64,000 nt of DNA. It comes from Streptomyces sp. 2114.4. GTDB taxonomy: Bacteria > Actinomycetota > Actinomycetes > Streptomycetales > Streptomycetaceae. Position 1 is the stretch's first letter, and each line of letters opens with the position of its first letter. The DNA lies in contig NZ_FYEY01000001.1 of the NCBI RefSeq assembly GCF_900187385.1, forward strand, positions 4,154,001 to 4,218,000. The letters run 5' to 3'. Below the pieces are notes generated by a model. It ran no database searches. It had not been told where the DNA came from and saw only the letters and a list, made by a program, of their open reading frames with translations. Below are positions 49,381-57,136 of the stretch, one piece after another. Position numbers and translations under genes: made by a program.

Positions 49381-50634
49381 CTACGGGCTCCCGCGCTTGC
49401 CGCCCCCCTGCCGGTGGCGGGCTGCTGAGGCGATCGTGGCGCGTGCCTCCTGTGCTGACAGGCCGGTGTGGCGGGCGGCCTCCGTCAGCCGGGCGGCGAG
49501 TTCCTGGCCGAGGCCGGACTCGTCGGCGCGGCAGGCGGCCCAGAAGAGGCGGGCATTGCGCTGGCCGGCCGGGGAGGTACGGACGAAGCGTACGAGCGCC
49601 GCTGCGGACTGGGGCGGGACGCCGGGCGGGGGCTCGCGGCGGGCGGACGGGGGCGGGGCCGTGAGGAGCGCGAGCAGGGTGTTCGGTACGGGGGCGGGAC
49701 GCCGGGGTGCGTCCGGCGCCAGGGTGTAGTGCCCGCGGACGGTGAGTGAGCCGGGGCCCACGAGATAGCCGCCTGCGCCGCGGACGTCGATGCCGGGCGC
49801 GAGCCGGCCGGCCGAATTCGCAATGACGGGGGACGGCGGGCCGGTGAGCCAGAGGTGGCGGCCGCCGCTGGGGGTGAGGACCGTGATCGTGGGCGGGATC
49901 GGGAAGCCGTGCTGTTCGGCGAGGAAGCGGAGGGCGGTCAGGCCGTCGGCGCCGTGCTTGGTGTCGAGGTCGATGCCGATGAGGTGGTGCGGGGGCCGTC
50001 CGCAGGCGAGGCCGTAACCGGTGGCCCAAGGGGCGGCGGCGAACATGCGGCGGATGGTGAGCGGGTCCGTACTCGCGTCGTGTACGCCGTGCCCGAGCCG
50101 GCCGCACTCGCCGCGGCAGGTCGGGACCTCGGGGTGCCCGCGGTGCGGGGACCGGAGGGCCGGAAGTTTGTTGCGGGTCAGTGGGAAGACGGGATAGCCG
50201 CGTTCGGCGGCAAGGAGGGCGTGGGCGAGGGCCGCGGCGTGCGCGTCTGTGGCGTGCGCATCCGCGGGCCCCGTGGGGTCATGGGGCCTGGTGAGTCCGG
50301 TGCGCCCGGCGCCGCCGGTGGGGTGGAGGGCGAGGGGAGGCGGCTCGGGACGGTCCTCCGGCGGTGCGTCGGGCCGGTCCTCGCTCAGCGGCTCGGATCG
50401 GACCTCCGTCGGTGGGCCGGCCGACGTCCCGGTGTCCGGTGGGCCTACGGGTTGGCCGGCCTTTGGTGTGCGGGCCGGTGCGTCGGCGTTCGGCGGGCCG
50501 GCCGGTCTGCCGGTGTTCGGTGTGCAGACCGGTGTTCCGGTGGCCGGCGGGGCGGTCGGTCTGCCGGCTGGTGTTCCGGTCGGTGTGCCGGTCGGTGTGC
50601 CGGTGGGGCGTCCATGGCGGCGGTGCAAGGCCAT
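49381..50634 (-). CDS. bifunctional DNA primase/polymerase (prim-pol, AEP)
   Basis: 417 residues. The N-terminal 130 residues are Pro/Thr/Gly-rich with PTGT repeats (residues 10-21). The prim-pol domain keeps the archaeo-eukaryotic primase motifs: IGIDLDTKHG (catalytic Asp pair) and TPSGGRHLWL (His of motif II), with the family zinc-like GECGRLGHGVHDAS and PAPGIDVRGAGGYLVGPGS. It should therefore be able to make primers. Such proteins are replication genes in actinomycete integrative elements. No integrase or transfer genes are seen next to it. Compare the inactive-looking relative at 35.6 kb. Confidence 0.9.
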   Translation of the reverse strand: MALHRRHGRPTGTPTGTPTGTPAGRPTAPPATGTPVCTPNTGRPAGPPNADAPARTPKAGQPVGPPDTGTSAGPPTEVRSEPLSEDRPDAPPEDRPEPPPLALHPTGGAGRTGLTRPHDPTGPADAHATDAHAAALAHALLAAERGYPVFPLTRNKLPALRSPHRGHPEVPTCRGECGRLGHGVHDASTDPLTIRRMFAAAPWATGYGLACGRPPHHLIGIDLDTKHGADGLTALRFLAEQHGFPIPPTITVLTPSGGRHLWLTGPPSPVIANSAGRLAPGIDVRGAGGYLVGPGSLTVRGHYTLAPDAPRRPAPVPNTLLALLTAPPPSARREPPPGVPPQSAAALVRFVRTSPAGQRNARLFWAACRADESGLGQELAARLTEAARHTGLSAQEARATIASAARHRQGGGKRGSP

Positions 50635-51225
50635 GGATCTATTTTCGTACGAATGTTCGACGATGGGAAGGGGGGCGTGCGTGAACCGGTTCGCGCGCCG
50701 GTTGTGGTGGCCGGGCGTGTAGGGCGTGCGGACGCGTGGCGGGCGGGACGTGGTGGGGGTGCTGTGGCGCCGACGGGCCGCCGACGGGGAGGTTCGTGCG
50801 CCGGCCGGGGTTTACCCGGGCTTCCTCATGCTTGCGGGGGAATCGGCTCTTCGTGGCGGGTTCGCCGGGGATTGATGGGCAAGCCTGAGTGCGCGACGTC
50901 GAAGCGAACGTCGTGGCAGTTGGCCAACTGTCCGGTGAACAAGCGGAGTTCCATCGATCCAAGCAGCCGGAGCAGCCCGGAGCAGTGGAAGCAGCCCGAG
51001 CAGCCCGAGCGGCGGGAGCAGGCCGAGCAGCCCGAGCAGCCCGAGCAGCCCGAGCAGCCCGAGCAGTACAAACGATCCAAGCAGCCAGACGATCCACAAG
51101 CAGCCCAAGCGACTCAAGCGACTCAAGCGATCCGAGTGGTCCGAACGATCCAGGTAACCCGACCGATCCAAGCGATCCCAGCGGCCCGAGTGATCCAGTA
51201 GTCGTGTTCCGTAGGAGGAAGAGAC
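50635..51225. other. repeat-rich spacer before secreted small protein
   Basis: About 590 bases without a supported gene. The 5' half holds the prim-pol promoter on the minus strand. From about 50960 to 51195 the plus strand carries short repeats: tandem CCCGAGCAG 9-mers (densest near 51020-51065), then CAAGCGACT and GATCCAAGC type elements. Frames through it read (PEQ)n or LLG repeats and are unlikely to be proteins. AGGAGGAAGAG at 51211 is the ribosome site of the following gene. Confidence 0.65.
50960..51195. repeat. CCCGAGCAG microsatellite-like array
   Basis: A dense array of 9-base units (CCCGAGCAG), degenerating towards the 3' side into AGCGACTCA and CGATCCAA-like elements. Not a CRISPR: units are too short and have no spacers. 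Confidence 0.75.
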
Positions 51226-51531
51226 ATGGCACGTACCCGCACCGCCCGCGTCATCGCCGTTGCTGCCGCACTGCCTTTCGCGGCCGCACTCTTCACGGGC
51301 GTGGCGCAGGCCGACAACGGCGGCTTCGCGACGGGTGGGTCGAGCTCGGCGGCGACGAGTCAGACGGGAACCGGTGTCGGGGGCAGCAACTCCGGTAACG
51401 CCACCACCGGTCAGCAGGTCGCCAATGGCGCCGGCGCCTCCAATCAGAACAACACCGCGAGCGTGAACGGCTCCGGCCCCACGCGTATCGACCAGACCAA
51501 CGCCACCGTCAACTTCACCAACCTCTGGTGA
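51226..51531 (+). CDS. small secreted protein, Asn/Gln/Gly-rich
   Basis: 101 residues from ATG at 51226 with AGGAGGAAGAG five bases upstream. Signal peptide: basic MARTRTAR, hydrophobic VIAVAAALPFAAALF, cut after AQA. The 70-residue mature part is Gly/Ser/Asn/Thr/Gln-rich, with a rough repeat NGAGASNQNNTASVNG and TRIDQTNATVNF. This alternating N/Q/S composition recalls curlin- or rodlin-like surface proteins of streptomycetes, but is not a proven match. It has no Cys. Possible surface or fibre protein. Confidence 0.75.
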   Translation: MARTRTARVIAVAAALPFAAALFTGVAQADNGGFATGGSSSAATSQTGTGVGGSNSGNATTGQQVANGAGASNQNNTASVNGSGPTRIDQTNATVNFTNLW

Positions 51532-51635
51532 CCTGGCCCGCCGTAAGGGGAGGCGGCGGCTGACCGAGGGGTGATACGTCAGGGGCGGCACGGAGAGAAT
51601 GGGGCTTCTCCGGGGTTCACTGCGCCGACCTTGAC

Positions 51636-51676
51636 AGCGAGCGGGTTTCTGACGGACAGTCAGAAACCCGCTCGCT
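51636..51676. promoter_or_regulatory. perfect 18-base inverted repeat (operator or terminator)
   Basis: AGCGAGCGGGTTTCTGAC (51636-51653) is matched exactly by GTCAGAAACCCGCTCGCT (51659-51676), loop GGACA. It lies 105 bases after the secreted-protein stop and 82 bases before the acyl-CoA dehydrogenase start. It may end the upstream transcript, but no U-run follows, and its inner TTTCTGAC..GTCAGAAA resembles a TetR-type operator. Both roles are possible. Confidence 0.75.
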
Positions 51677-51757
51677 CGTTCGTGCGCCGGGACCCTGCGT
51701 TCGTCCGCCGGGGCCCTGTGCACCGGACGTACGGCCACCAGAAGGGGAGCCGCCGAC

Positions 51758-53032
51758 GTGCACCTCGCCCCCACCGCGCGCCAGGAGCAGCTGCGCACCG
51801 AACTCCGTTCGTACTTCCGCGAGGTGCTGCCGGACGGGCCGGTCGAGGACCCCGTCCAGCAGCGGGCGGTGCTCCGCCGGATCGGCGCCGACGGCATGCT
51901 GGGACTGGGGTGGCCGACCGAGTACGGCGGGCAGGGCCGCGGCGCCGACGAGCAGTTCGTCTTCTTCGACGAGGCGTATCGCGCGGGCGCCCCCGTCTCG
52001 ATGGTCACCCTCAACACCGTCGGCCCGACCCTGATGAAATACGGCACCCGGCGCCAGAAGGACTACTTCCTGCCGCGCATCCTCAGTGGTGAGCTCGTTT
52101 TCGCGATCGGCTATACGGAACCCGAGGCCGGCACTGACCTCGCCGCGCTCCGCACCCGCGCGACCAGAGTCGTGACGGGAGGGGCGGCAGGAAGGGCGGC
52201 AGGAGGGGCGACGGGCGGGGCGACGGGCGGCGCGACCAGAGACACGGCGAGAGGGACGGCAAGAGCGACGGGCGATGGCGACGACCACTGGCTGATCAAC
52301 GGCGCCAAGAGCTTCACCAGCAACGCCCACCGTGCCGACTGGATCTGGCTCGCCTGCCGCACCGACCCCGACGCCCCCCGGCACCAGGGCATCTCGATCA
52401 TCCTCGTGCCCACCGACGCCCCCGGTTTCTCCTGGACGCCGATCGAGACGGTCGGCGGGCTGACGACCACTGCCACCCACTACGACGACATCCGCGTCCC
52501 GGCGGGGAACCTCGTAGGGGAGGAGAACGCCGGCTGGCGACTGATCACGCACCAGCTCAACCATGAGCGCGTGGCATTGGCGGCGATCGGTATGCAGGCC
52601 GAGGACGCCTTCGAGGCGGCGCTGGCTCATGCCCGTACGCCGGATGCGGTGACCGGTGAGCGGCCCGCCGACCGTCCATGGGTGCGGTCCCGGCTCGCCG
52701 AGGCGCACGCCCGGCTGGCCGCCACCCGGCTGCTGAACTGGCGGTTGGTCGGCGACGTGGGCGCCGGGACGCTCGGGCCCGGCGACGCCGCCGGCGTCAA
52801 GTTCGCCGGGACGGAGAGCGCCGTCGAGGTCTACCGGATGTGCCAGGAGGTGGTGGGCGACGCCGCCCTGGTGCGGGCCGGTTCGCCGGGTGCCTTCGGG
52901 GACGGCGAGCTGGAGCGGATGAACCGCGCGGCGCAGATCAACACCTTCGGGGGCGGCGTGAGCGAAGTCCAGCGGGAGATCGTCGCGTCCATGCGGCTGG
53001 GGATGCGGCTGGGAAAGCGGAGAGGGCGGTGA
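51758..53032 (+). CDS. acyl-CoA dehydrogenase, igr-like operon gene 1
   Basis: 424 residues from GTG at 51758 (AAGGGGAG). FAD-dependent alpha,beta-dehydrogenation of an acyl-CoA. Features: GWPTEYGGQGRG in the N-terminal helical domain, FAIGYTEPEAGTDLAALRT in the middle domain and a C-terminal helical bundle (EVYRMCQEVVGDAALVR). It is close to FadE28/FadE29-type (ChsE) dehydrogenases. A GGAA/GRAA/GGAT repeat (residues 141-160), from five 12-base units, interrupts the middle domain before DDHWLINGAKSFTSNA. The next ATG overlaps its stop (TGATG). Confidence 0.9.
   Translation: MHLAPTARQEQLRTELRSYFREVLPDGPVEDPVQQRAVLRRIGADGMLGLGWPTEYGGQGRGADEQFVFFDEAYRAGAPVSMVTLNTVGPTLMKYGTRRQKDYFLPRILSGELVFAIGYTEPEAGTDLAALRTRATRVVTGGAAGRAAGGATGGATGGATRDTARGTARATGDGDDHWLINGAKSFTSNAHRADWIWLACRTDPDAPRHQGISIILVPTDAPGFSWTPIETVGGLTTTATHYDDIRVPAGNLVGEENAGWRLITHQLNHERVALAAIGMQAEDAFEAALAHARTPDAVTGERPADRPWVRSRLAEAHARLAATRLLNWRLVGDVGAGTLGPGDAAGVKFAGTESAVEVYRMCQEVVGDAALVRAGSPGAFGDGELERMNRAAQINTFGGGVSEVQREIVASMRLGMRLGKRRGR
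52178..52237. repeat. in-frame 12-base minisatellite in acyl-CoA dehydrogenase 1
   Basis: Five 12-base units (GGAGGGGCGGCA, GGAAGGGCGGCA, GGAGGGGCGACG, GGCGGGGCGACG, GGCGGCGCGACC) encode the GGAA/GRAA/GGAT repeat. The unit is a multiple of three, so copy changes keep the frame. A degenerate GAGAGGGACGGC stretch follows. Confidence 0.85.
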
Positions 53033-54045
53033 TGAGCCAGGTGCAGCTCACCCACGAGCAGCTCAAGGCCTACGAGGGCCGGCCGACCGGGACCGCCGGC
53101 GTGGGAAAGGACCTGGTCAACGAGCCGATGATCCGGCACTGGTGCGAGGCCGTGGGCGACGCCAACCCCGCCTACCGGGGGCCGGACGCCATCGCTCCGC
53201 CGGCCATGCTGCAGGTCTGGACGATGGGTGGCCTCTCCGGCCACACCGACCGCTCGGGGGCGTACGGCGAACTGTCCGCGCTGCTGGACGGCGCCGGGTA
53301 CACCTCCATCGTCGCCACCGACTGCGAGCAGGAGTATCTGCGGCCGCTGCGCCCCGGTGACCGGGTCACCTTCGACGCGGTGATCGAGTCGGTGTCGGAG
53401 CGCAAGACCACGAAGCTGGGAACCGGGCACTTCATCACCACGCGGATGGACATCCGCGCGAACGGCGAGCCGGCCGGCACCCATCGCTTCCGGGTCCTCA
53501 AGTACGCCCCGGAGGTGCGGGACCCCAAGACGGCCGGGCGGACGCGGACACAGGCACCTCAGCAGTCGGATGTTGCCGACCAGAAGCCGCAAGCAGCGCA
53601 GCAGCCCCGAGCCCGGCGGCCCCGCCCCGTCGTCAACCGTGACAACGCCGGCTTCTGGGAAGGCGTTGCCGGGCACCGGCTGCTGATCCAGCGCTGCGCG
53701 GAGTGCCGGACGCTGCGTTTCCCCTGGTTGCCGGGGTGCAATGGCTGCGGGTCGGCGGAGTGGGACACCGTCGAGGCGAACGGCGCCGGGACGGTCTTCT
53801 CCTACGTCGTGATGCATCACCCGTCTTTCCCGGCCTTTGCGGCGCCCGAGCACTTAGGGGAAGCGCCCGGCCCCTACGCGGTCGGGCTGATCGAGCTCGC
53901 GGAGGGGGTGCGGATCGTCAGCAATGTCGTGGGCGTCCCCGCCGACAAGGTGCGGATCGGGATGCCGGTACGGCTCGTGTTCCTGCGCGTCGACGAGGAG
54001 TTGGAGCTTCCGGTCTTCCGCGCGGAAGAGGGCGGTGAGGGGTGA
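53032..54045 (+). CDS. MaoC-like / OB-fold DUF35 fusion (ChsH2-like)
   Basis: 337 residues from ATG at 53032. N-terminal hydratase fold (hot dog): VNEPMIRHWCEAVGDANPAYRG, then CEQEYLRPLRPGDRVTFDAVIESVSERKT. After a Gln/Pro/Arg-rich linker (about 165-200), a DUF35 domain follows: zinc-ribbon CAECRTLRFPWLPGCNGCG (CxxC..CxxC) and an OB fold ending VRLVFLRVDEELELPVF. In mycobacteria ChsH2 has this exact layout: its MaoC half pairs with ChsH1 and its DUF35 half recruits the Ltp2 aldolase. Residue 275 is a TTA codon (53854-53856). Confidence 0.9.
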   Translation: MSQVQLTHEQLKAYEGRPTGTAGVGKDLVNEPMIRHWCEAVGDANPAYRGPDAIAPPAMLQVWTMGGLSGHTDRSGAYGELSALLDGAGYTSIVATDCEQEYLRPLRPGDRVTFDAVIESVSERKTTKLGTGHFITTRMDIRANGEPAGTHRFRVLKYAPEVRDPKTAGRTRTQAPQQSDVADQKPQAAQQPRARRPRPVVNRDNAGFWEGVAGHRLLIQRCAECRTLRFPWLPGCNGCGSAEWDTVEANGAGTVFSYVVMHHPSFPAFAAPEHLGEAPGPYAVGLIELAEGVRIVSNVVGVPADKVRIGMPVRLVFLRVDEELELPVFRAEEGGEG

Positions 54046-54046
54046 C

Positions 54047-55435
54047 ATGGACTTCACTCCCACGCCGGAGCAGGCGGCGGCCCGCGAGCTGGCGGCGCGG
54101 ATATTCGGTGACCTGTCCACGCCGGAGCGCCTTGCCGTCTGTGGCGGTGGCACGGACGCCGCGCTGTGGAAGGCCCTGTGCGCGGCCGGTCTGCCGGGCG
54201 CGGTGGAGGAGACCGGCCTGCTCGGGCTCGTGCTGATGCTGGAGGAGCAGGGGCGTACGACGGCGCAGGTGCCGTTCGCGGCGACCTGTGTGTACGGGCT
54301 GCTGGCGATCGGCGCGCACGGTGGCCCGGAACAGCGGGCGCGGCTGCTGCCCGCGCTGCGGGACGGCGACGCGATCGCCACCGGGGCGTTTCCGGCGCGG
54401 CGCGGCGGTGTACGGGCCGAGCGTACGGAGGACGGTACGGGGCGGCTGACCGGCACCGTCCCCGTGGTGCCGTGGCTGCGCGAGGCCACCCATGTACTGG
54501 TGCCGGACGGGACGGCGCGGACGCTGTGGCTCGTACGCACCGACGACGCCGGGGTACGGCGGGACCCGGTCGAGACCACCGCCCCGTGGTCGGCGGGCCG
54601 GCTCGTTCTGGACGACGCGCCCGCCGAAAGCCTGAACGGGCGAGCCGTCTCCCCACGGCGAGGCGCCGTTCACCGGCCGCAGGCCACTCTCGCCGGCACC
54701 CACGCCGGGGCCGACCCCGATGCCACCCCTCATGCCGGGGCCGACCCGGAGGCCACCCCTCATGCCGGGGCCGACCCGGAGGCCACCCCTCATGCCGGGG
54801 CCGACCCGGAGGCCGACCCTGATGCCACCCCCGACCCCACCCCCTACGCCGACGTCCTCGCCCTGGCCCGCACCGCCTTCGCCGGCCTCCAGGCGGGGGT
54901 CTGCGCCGGCTCCCTGGCCCGGGCGGTGTCCCACACCACCACCCGCGAGCAGTTCGGCCGCCCGCTCGCCACGAACCAGGGGGTGCAGCTCCGCGCCGCC
55001 GACGCCTGCATGGACACCGAGGCCATCCGCGTCACCGCCTACGAGGCGGCCTGGCGCAGGGACGCGGGCCTGGACGCCGGGCCGCATGCGCTGACCGCCG
55101 CCTGGTGGGCGGCCGAGGCAGGTACCCGCGTGGTGCACACCGGTCAGCATCTGCACGGCGGCATCGGCGCCGACGTCGACCACCCCGTCCACCGGCATTT
55201 CCTGTGGGGGAGACAGCTGGCCGGGTACCTGGGTCCCGGGGCGGAAATCCTGGACGAATTGGGGGACTTGCTGATGTCACCACCTAGGGGCGTGGAAGAC
55301 CGGAAAGAGCCCCGAGCGAGAAGACGACCCGAAGAAGAAGCAGACCGGAAAGAGCCCTGGGCGAGAAGACGACCCATAGGAGAAGCAGACCCAAAGGAGA
55401 AGGAGACCGGGAGGAGGCCGGATGAAGGCCGGTGA
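54047..55435 (+). CDS. acyl-CoA dehydrogenase, igr-like operon gene 3
   Basis: 462 residues from ATG at 54047. Divergent acyl-CoA dehydrogenase: MDFTPTPEQAAARELAARIF, LGLVLMLEEQGRTTAQVPFAAT, then FAGLQAGVCAGSLARAVSHTTTREQFGRPLATNQGVQLRAADA and HGGIGADVDHPVHRHFLWGRQL, the FAD-binding C-terminal part. It resembles the partner subunit of ChsE-type heteromeric dehydrogenases. Two oddities: a 10-residue repeat HAGADPEATP (residues 219-258) within the domain linker, and a 55-residue charged tail with a repeated DRKEP..RRRP element. It is followed, with overlap, by a MaoC gene. Confidence 0.88.
   Translation: MDFTPTPEQAAARELAARIFGDLSTPERLAVCGGGTDAALWKALCAAGLPGAVEETGLLGLVLMLEEQGRTTAQVPFAATCVYGLLAIGAHGGPEQRARLLPALRDGDAIATGAFPARRGGVRAERTEDGTGRLTGTVPVVPWLREATHVLVPDGTARTLWLVRTDDAGVRRDPVETTAPWSAGRLVLDDAPAESLNGRAVSPRRGAVHRPQATLAGTHAGADPDATPHAGADPEATPHAGADPEATPHAGADPEADPDATPDPTPYADVLALARTAFAGLQAGVCAGSLARAVSHTTTREQFGRPLATNQGVQLRAADACMDTEAIRVTAYEAAWRRDAGLDAGPHALTAAWWAAEAGTRVVHTGQHLHGGIGADVDHPVHRHFLWGRQLAGYLGPGAEILDELGDLLMSPPRGVEDRKEPRARRRPEEEADRKEPWARRRPIGEADPKEKETGRRPDEGR
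54701..54820. repeat. 30-base minisatellite in acyl-CoA dehydrogenase 2
   Basis: Four 30-base units (54701, 54731, 54761, 54791) with the core ATGCCGGGGCCGACCCGGAG encode HAGADPEATP-type repeats. Units 2 and 3 are identical; unit 1 and the end of unit 4 have diverged. The length is a multiple of three. Confidence 0.92.
55298..55375. repeat. direct repeat in C-terminal tail of acyl-CoA dehydrogenase 2
   Basis: The 33-base block starting GACCGGAAAGAGCCC occurs at 55298-55330 and 55343-55375 with two differences. It encodes DRKEPRARRRP and DRKEPWARRRP in the charged tail. Confidence 0.85.
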
Positions 55436-55814
55436 CGAACTGCCGACGCTCACCATCCCCCTCACCCGCACCCTGATCGTCGCCGGGGCGATCGCCTCCC
55501 GCGACTACCAGGACGTGCATCACGACCCCGAGGCGGCCCGGGAGAAGGGCTCCCCGGAGATCTTCATGAACATCCTGACCACCAACGGACTCGTCGGCCG
55601 CTACATCACCGACCACTTCGGGCCGCGCTGCACCCTGCGCAAGGTCGCCATCCGCCTCGGCGCCCCCAACTACCCCGGAGACACCATGGTGTTGAGCGGC
55701 ACCATCACCGAGGTGACGGACGGTACGGCGGTGGTGCGGATCGTCGGCGCGAACGGCATCGGCCACCACGTCACCGGCACGGTGACCGTCAGCCTCCCGG
55801 AGGGCACGGCATGA
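55422..55814 (+). CDS. MaoC-like dehydratase (ChsH1-like)
   Basis: 130 residues. Hot-dog fold enoyl-CoA hydratase: MKAGDELPTLTIPLTRTLIVAGAIASRDYQDVHHDPEAAREKG carries the hydratase Asp/His pair (DYQDVHHD), then IFMNILTTNGLVGRYITDHFGP. Small MaoC proteins of this type act as half-domains that pair with a partner; here the MaoC half of the DUF35 fusion is the natural mate, as ChsH1-ChsH2. Its ATG overlaps the end of the upstream dehydrogenase, and its stop overlaps the start of the thiolase-like gene. Confidence 0.9.
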   Translation: MKAGDELPTLTIPLTRTLIVAGAIASRDYQDVHHDPEAAREKGSPEIFMNILTTNGLVGRYITDHFGPRCTLRKVAIRLGAPNYPGDTMVLSGTITEVTDGTAVVRIVGANGIGHHVTGTVTVSLPEGTA

Positions 55815-56977
55815 GCGTCCACCGCCCCGACTCCCTCGGCGGCCGGGCCGCCATCGCCGGGATCGGCGCGACCGAGTTCTCCAAGGACTCCGGCCGCAGC
55901 GAACTGAAGCTCGCCGTCGAAGCCGTACGCGCGGCCCTCGACGACGCCGGCCTGACCCCCGCGGACGTCGACGGCCTGGTCACCTTCACCATGGACACCA
56001 ACCCCGAGATCACCGTCGCGCAGGCGGCGGGTATCGGTGAGCTGTCCTTCTTCTCCCGGGTCCACTACGGGGGCGGCGCGGCCTGTGCCACCGTTCAGCA
56101 GGCGGCCCTGGCGGTCGCCACCGGCCTCGCCGAAGTCGTCGTCTGCTACCGCGCGTTCAACGAGCGCTCGGGCCGCCGCTTCGGCTCCGGCGTACAGCAG
56201 CGCGAGCCCACCGCGGAGGGCGCGGCGCTCGGCTGGAACCTCCCCTTCGGCCTGCTCACCCCCGCCTCCTGGGTCGCCATGGCCGCCCAGCGCTACCTCC
56301 ACACCTACGGGCTGACCCCGGACGCCTTCGGCCCGGTCGCGGTCACCGACCGCCGTCACGCCGCCCGTAACCCGGCCGCGTACTTCTACCGCAAGCCCAT
56401 CACCCTCGCCGACCACGCCGCCTCCCGCTGGATCGTGGAGCCGCTGCGGCTGCTGGACTGCTGCCAGGAGACGGACGGCGCCCAGGCGATCGTGGTGACC
56501 TCGCCCGAGCGGGCCCGCGCGCTGCCCCACCCGCCGGCGCTGATCACGGCCGCGGCGCAGGGCGCGGGCCGCGCCCAGGAGCAGATGACCAGCTTCTACC
56601 GCGACGACCTGACCGGCCTCCCCGAGATGAACGTGGTCGCCCGCCAGCTCTGGCGCACCGCCGCCCTGACCCCCGCCGACATCGACGTCGCGATCCTCTA
56701 CGACCACTTCACCCCCTTCGTGCTGATGCAGCTGGAGGAGTTCGGCTTCTGCGCCCCCGGTGAGGCCTCGGACTTCGTCGCCGCGGACACCCTCCCCCTG
56801 AACACCCACGGCGGCCAGCTCGGCGAGGCCTATCTGCACGGCATGAACGGCATCGCCGAGGCCGTCCGCCAGCTCCGCGGCACCTCCGTCAACCAGGCCG
56901 GCAGCCCCGCCCATGTCCTGGTCACGGCCGGAACCGGAGTCCCGACGTCGGGGCTGATTCTGGGCGCGGACCGCTGA
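55811..56977 (+). CDS. thiolase-like lipid-transfer protein (Ltp2-type aldolase)
   Basis: 388 residues, starting inside the MaoC stop (ATGA). Thiolase fold: AAIAGIGATEFSKDSGRSELKLAVEAVRAALDDAG, and VHYGGGAACATVQQAALAVATGLAEVVVCYRAFNERSG. The C-terminal NTHGGQLGEAYLHGMNGIAEAVRQLRG is typical of SCP-x/Ltp proteins. The usual nucleophilic Cys-Ser pattern is absent, consistent with aldolases such as Ltp2, which retro-aldol cleaves a beta-hydroxy side chain to release propionyl-CoA. Direct evidence for substrate is lacking. Confidence 0.9.
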   Translation: MSVHRPDSLGGRAAIAGIGATEFSKDSGRSELKLAVEAVRAALDDAGLTPADVDGLVTFTMDTNPEITVAQAAGIGELSFFSRVHYGGGAACATVQQAALAVATGLAEVVVCYRAFNERSGRRFGSGVQQREPTAEGAALGWNLPFGLLTPASWVAMAAQRYLHTYGLTPDAFGPVAVTDRRHAARNPAAYFYRKPITLADHAASRWIVEPLRLLDCCQETDGAQAIVVTSPERARALPHPPALITAAAQGAGRAQEQMTSFYRDDLTGLPEMNVVARQLWRTAALTPADIDVAILYDHFTPFVLMQLEEFGFCAPGEASDFVAADTLPLNTHGGQLGEAYLHGMNGIAEAVRQLRGTSVNQAGSPAHVLVTAGTGVPTSGLILGADR

Positions 56978-57136
56978 ACGGGCGGCGCGCGCCACGACCC
57001 CGGACCCTAGGGGACCTCCGGCCCCCGTCCCCCCAGAGTAGGTAGAGCCGGCTCCACCCCTACAACTTGAGAGGGATGCCGCTTCGGCACCTGGGGGCGA
57101 TCCGCCCGACCCGCCGTCGCTTCTAGCGTGGTCCAC

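Noticed and set aside
50960..51195. Possible CRISPR array
   Set aside because: Units are only 9 bases long, contiguous and degenerate, with no spacers and no cas genes.
42591..51531. Complete actinomycete integrative element (AICE)
   Set aside because: A prim-pol gene and a tRNA border are present, but no integrase, excisionase or tra gene and no repeated att sequence could be seen.
51226..51531. Chaplin
   Set aside because: The protein lacks the chaplin domain pattern with its paired Cys and the hydrophobic GNxVxxP-type core.
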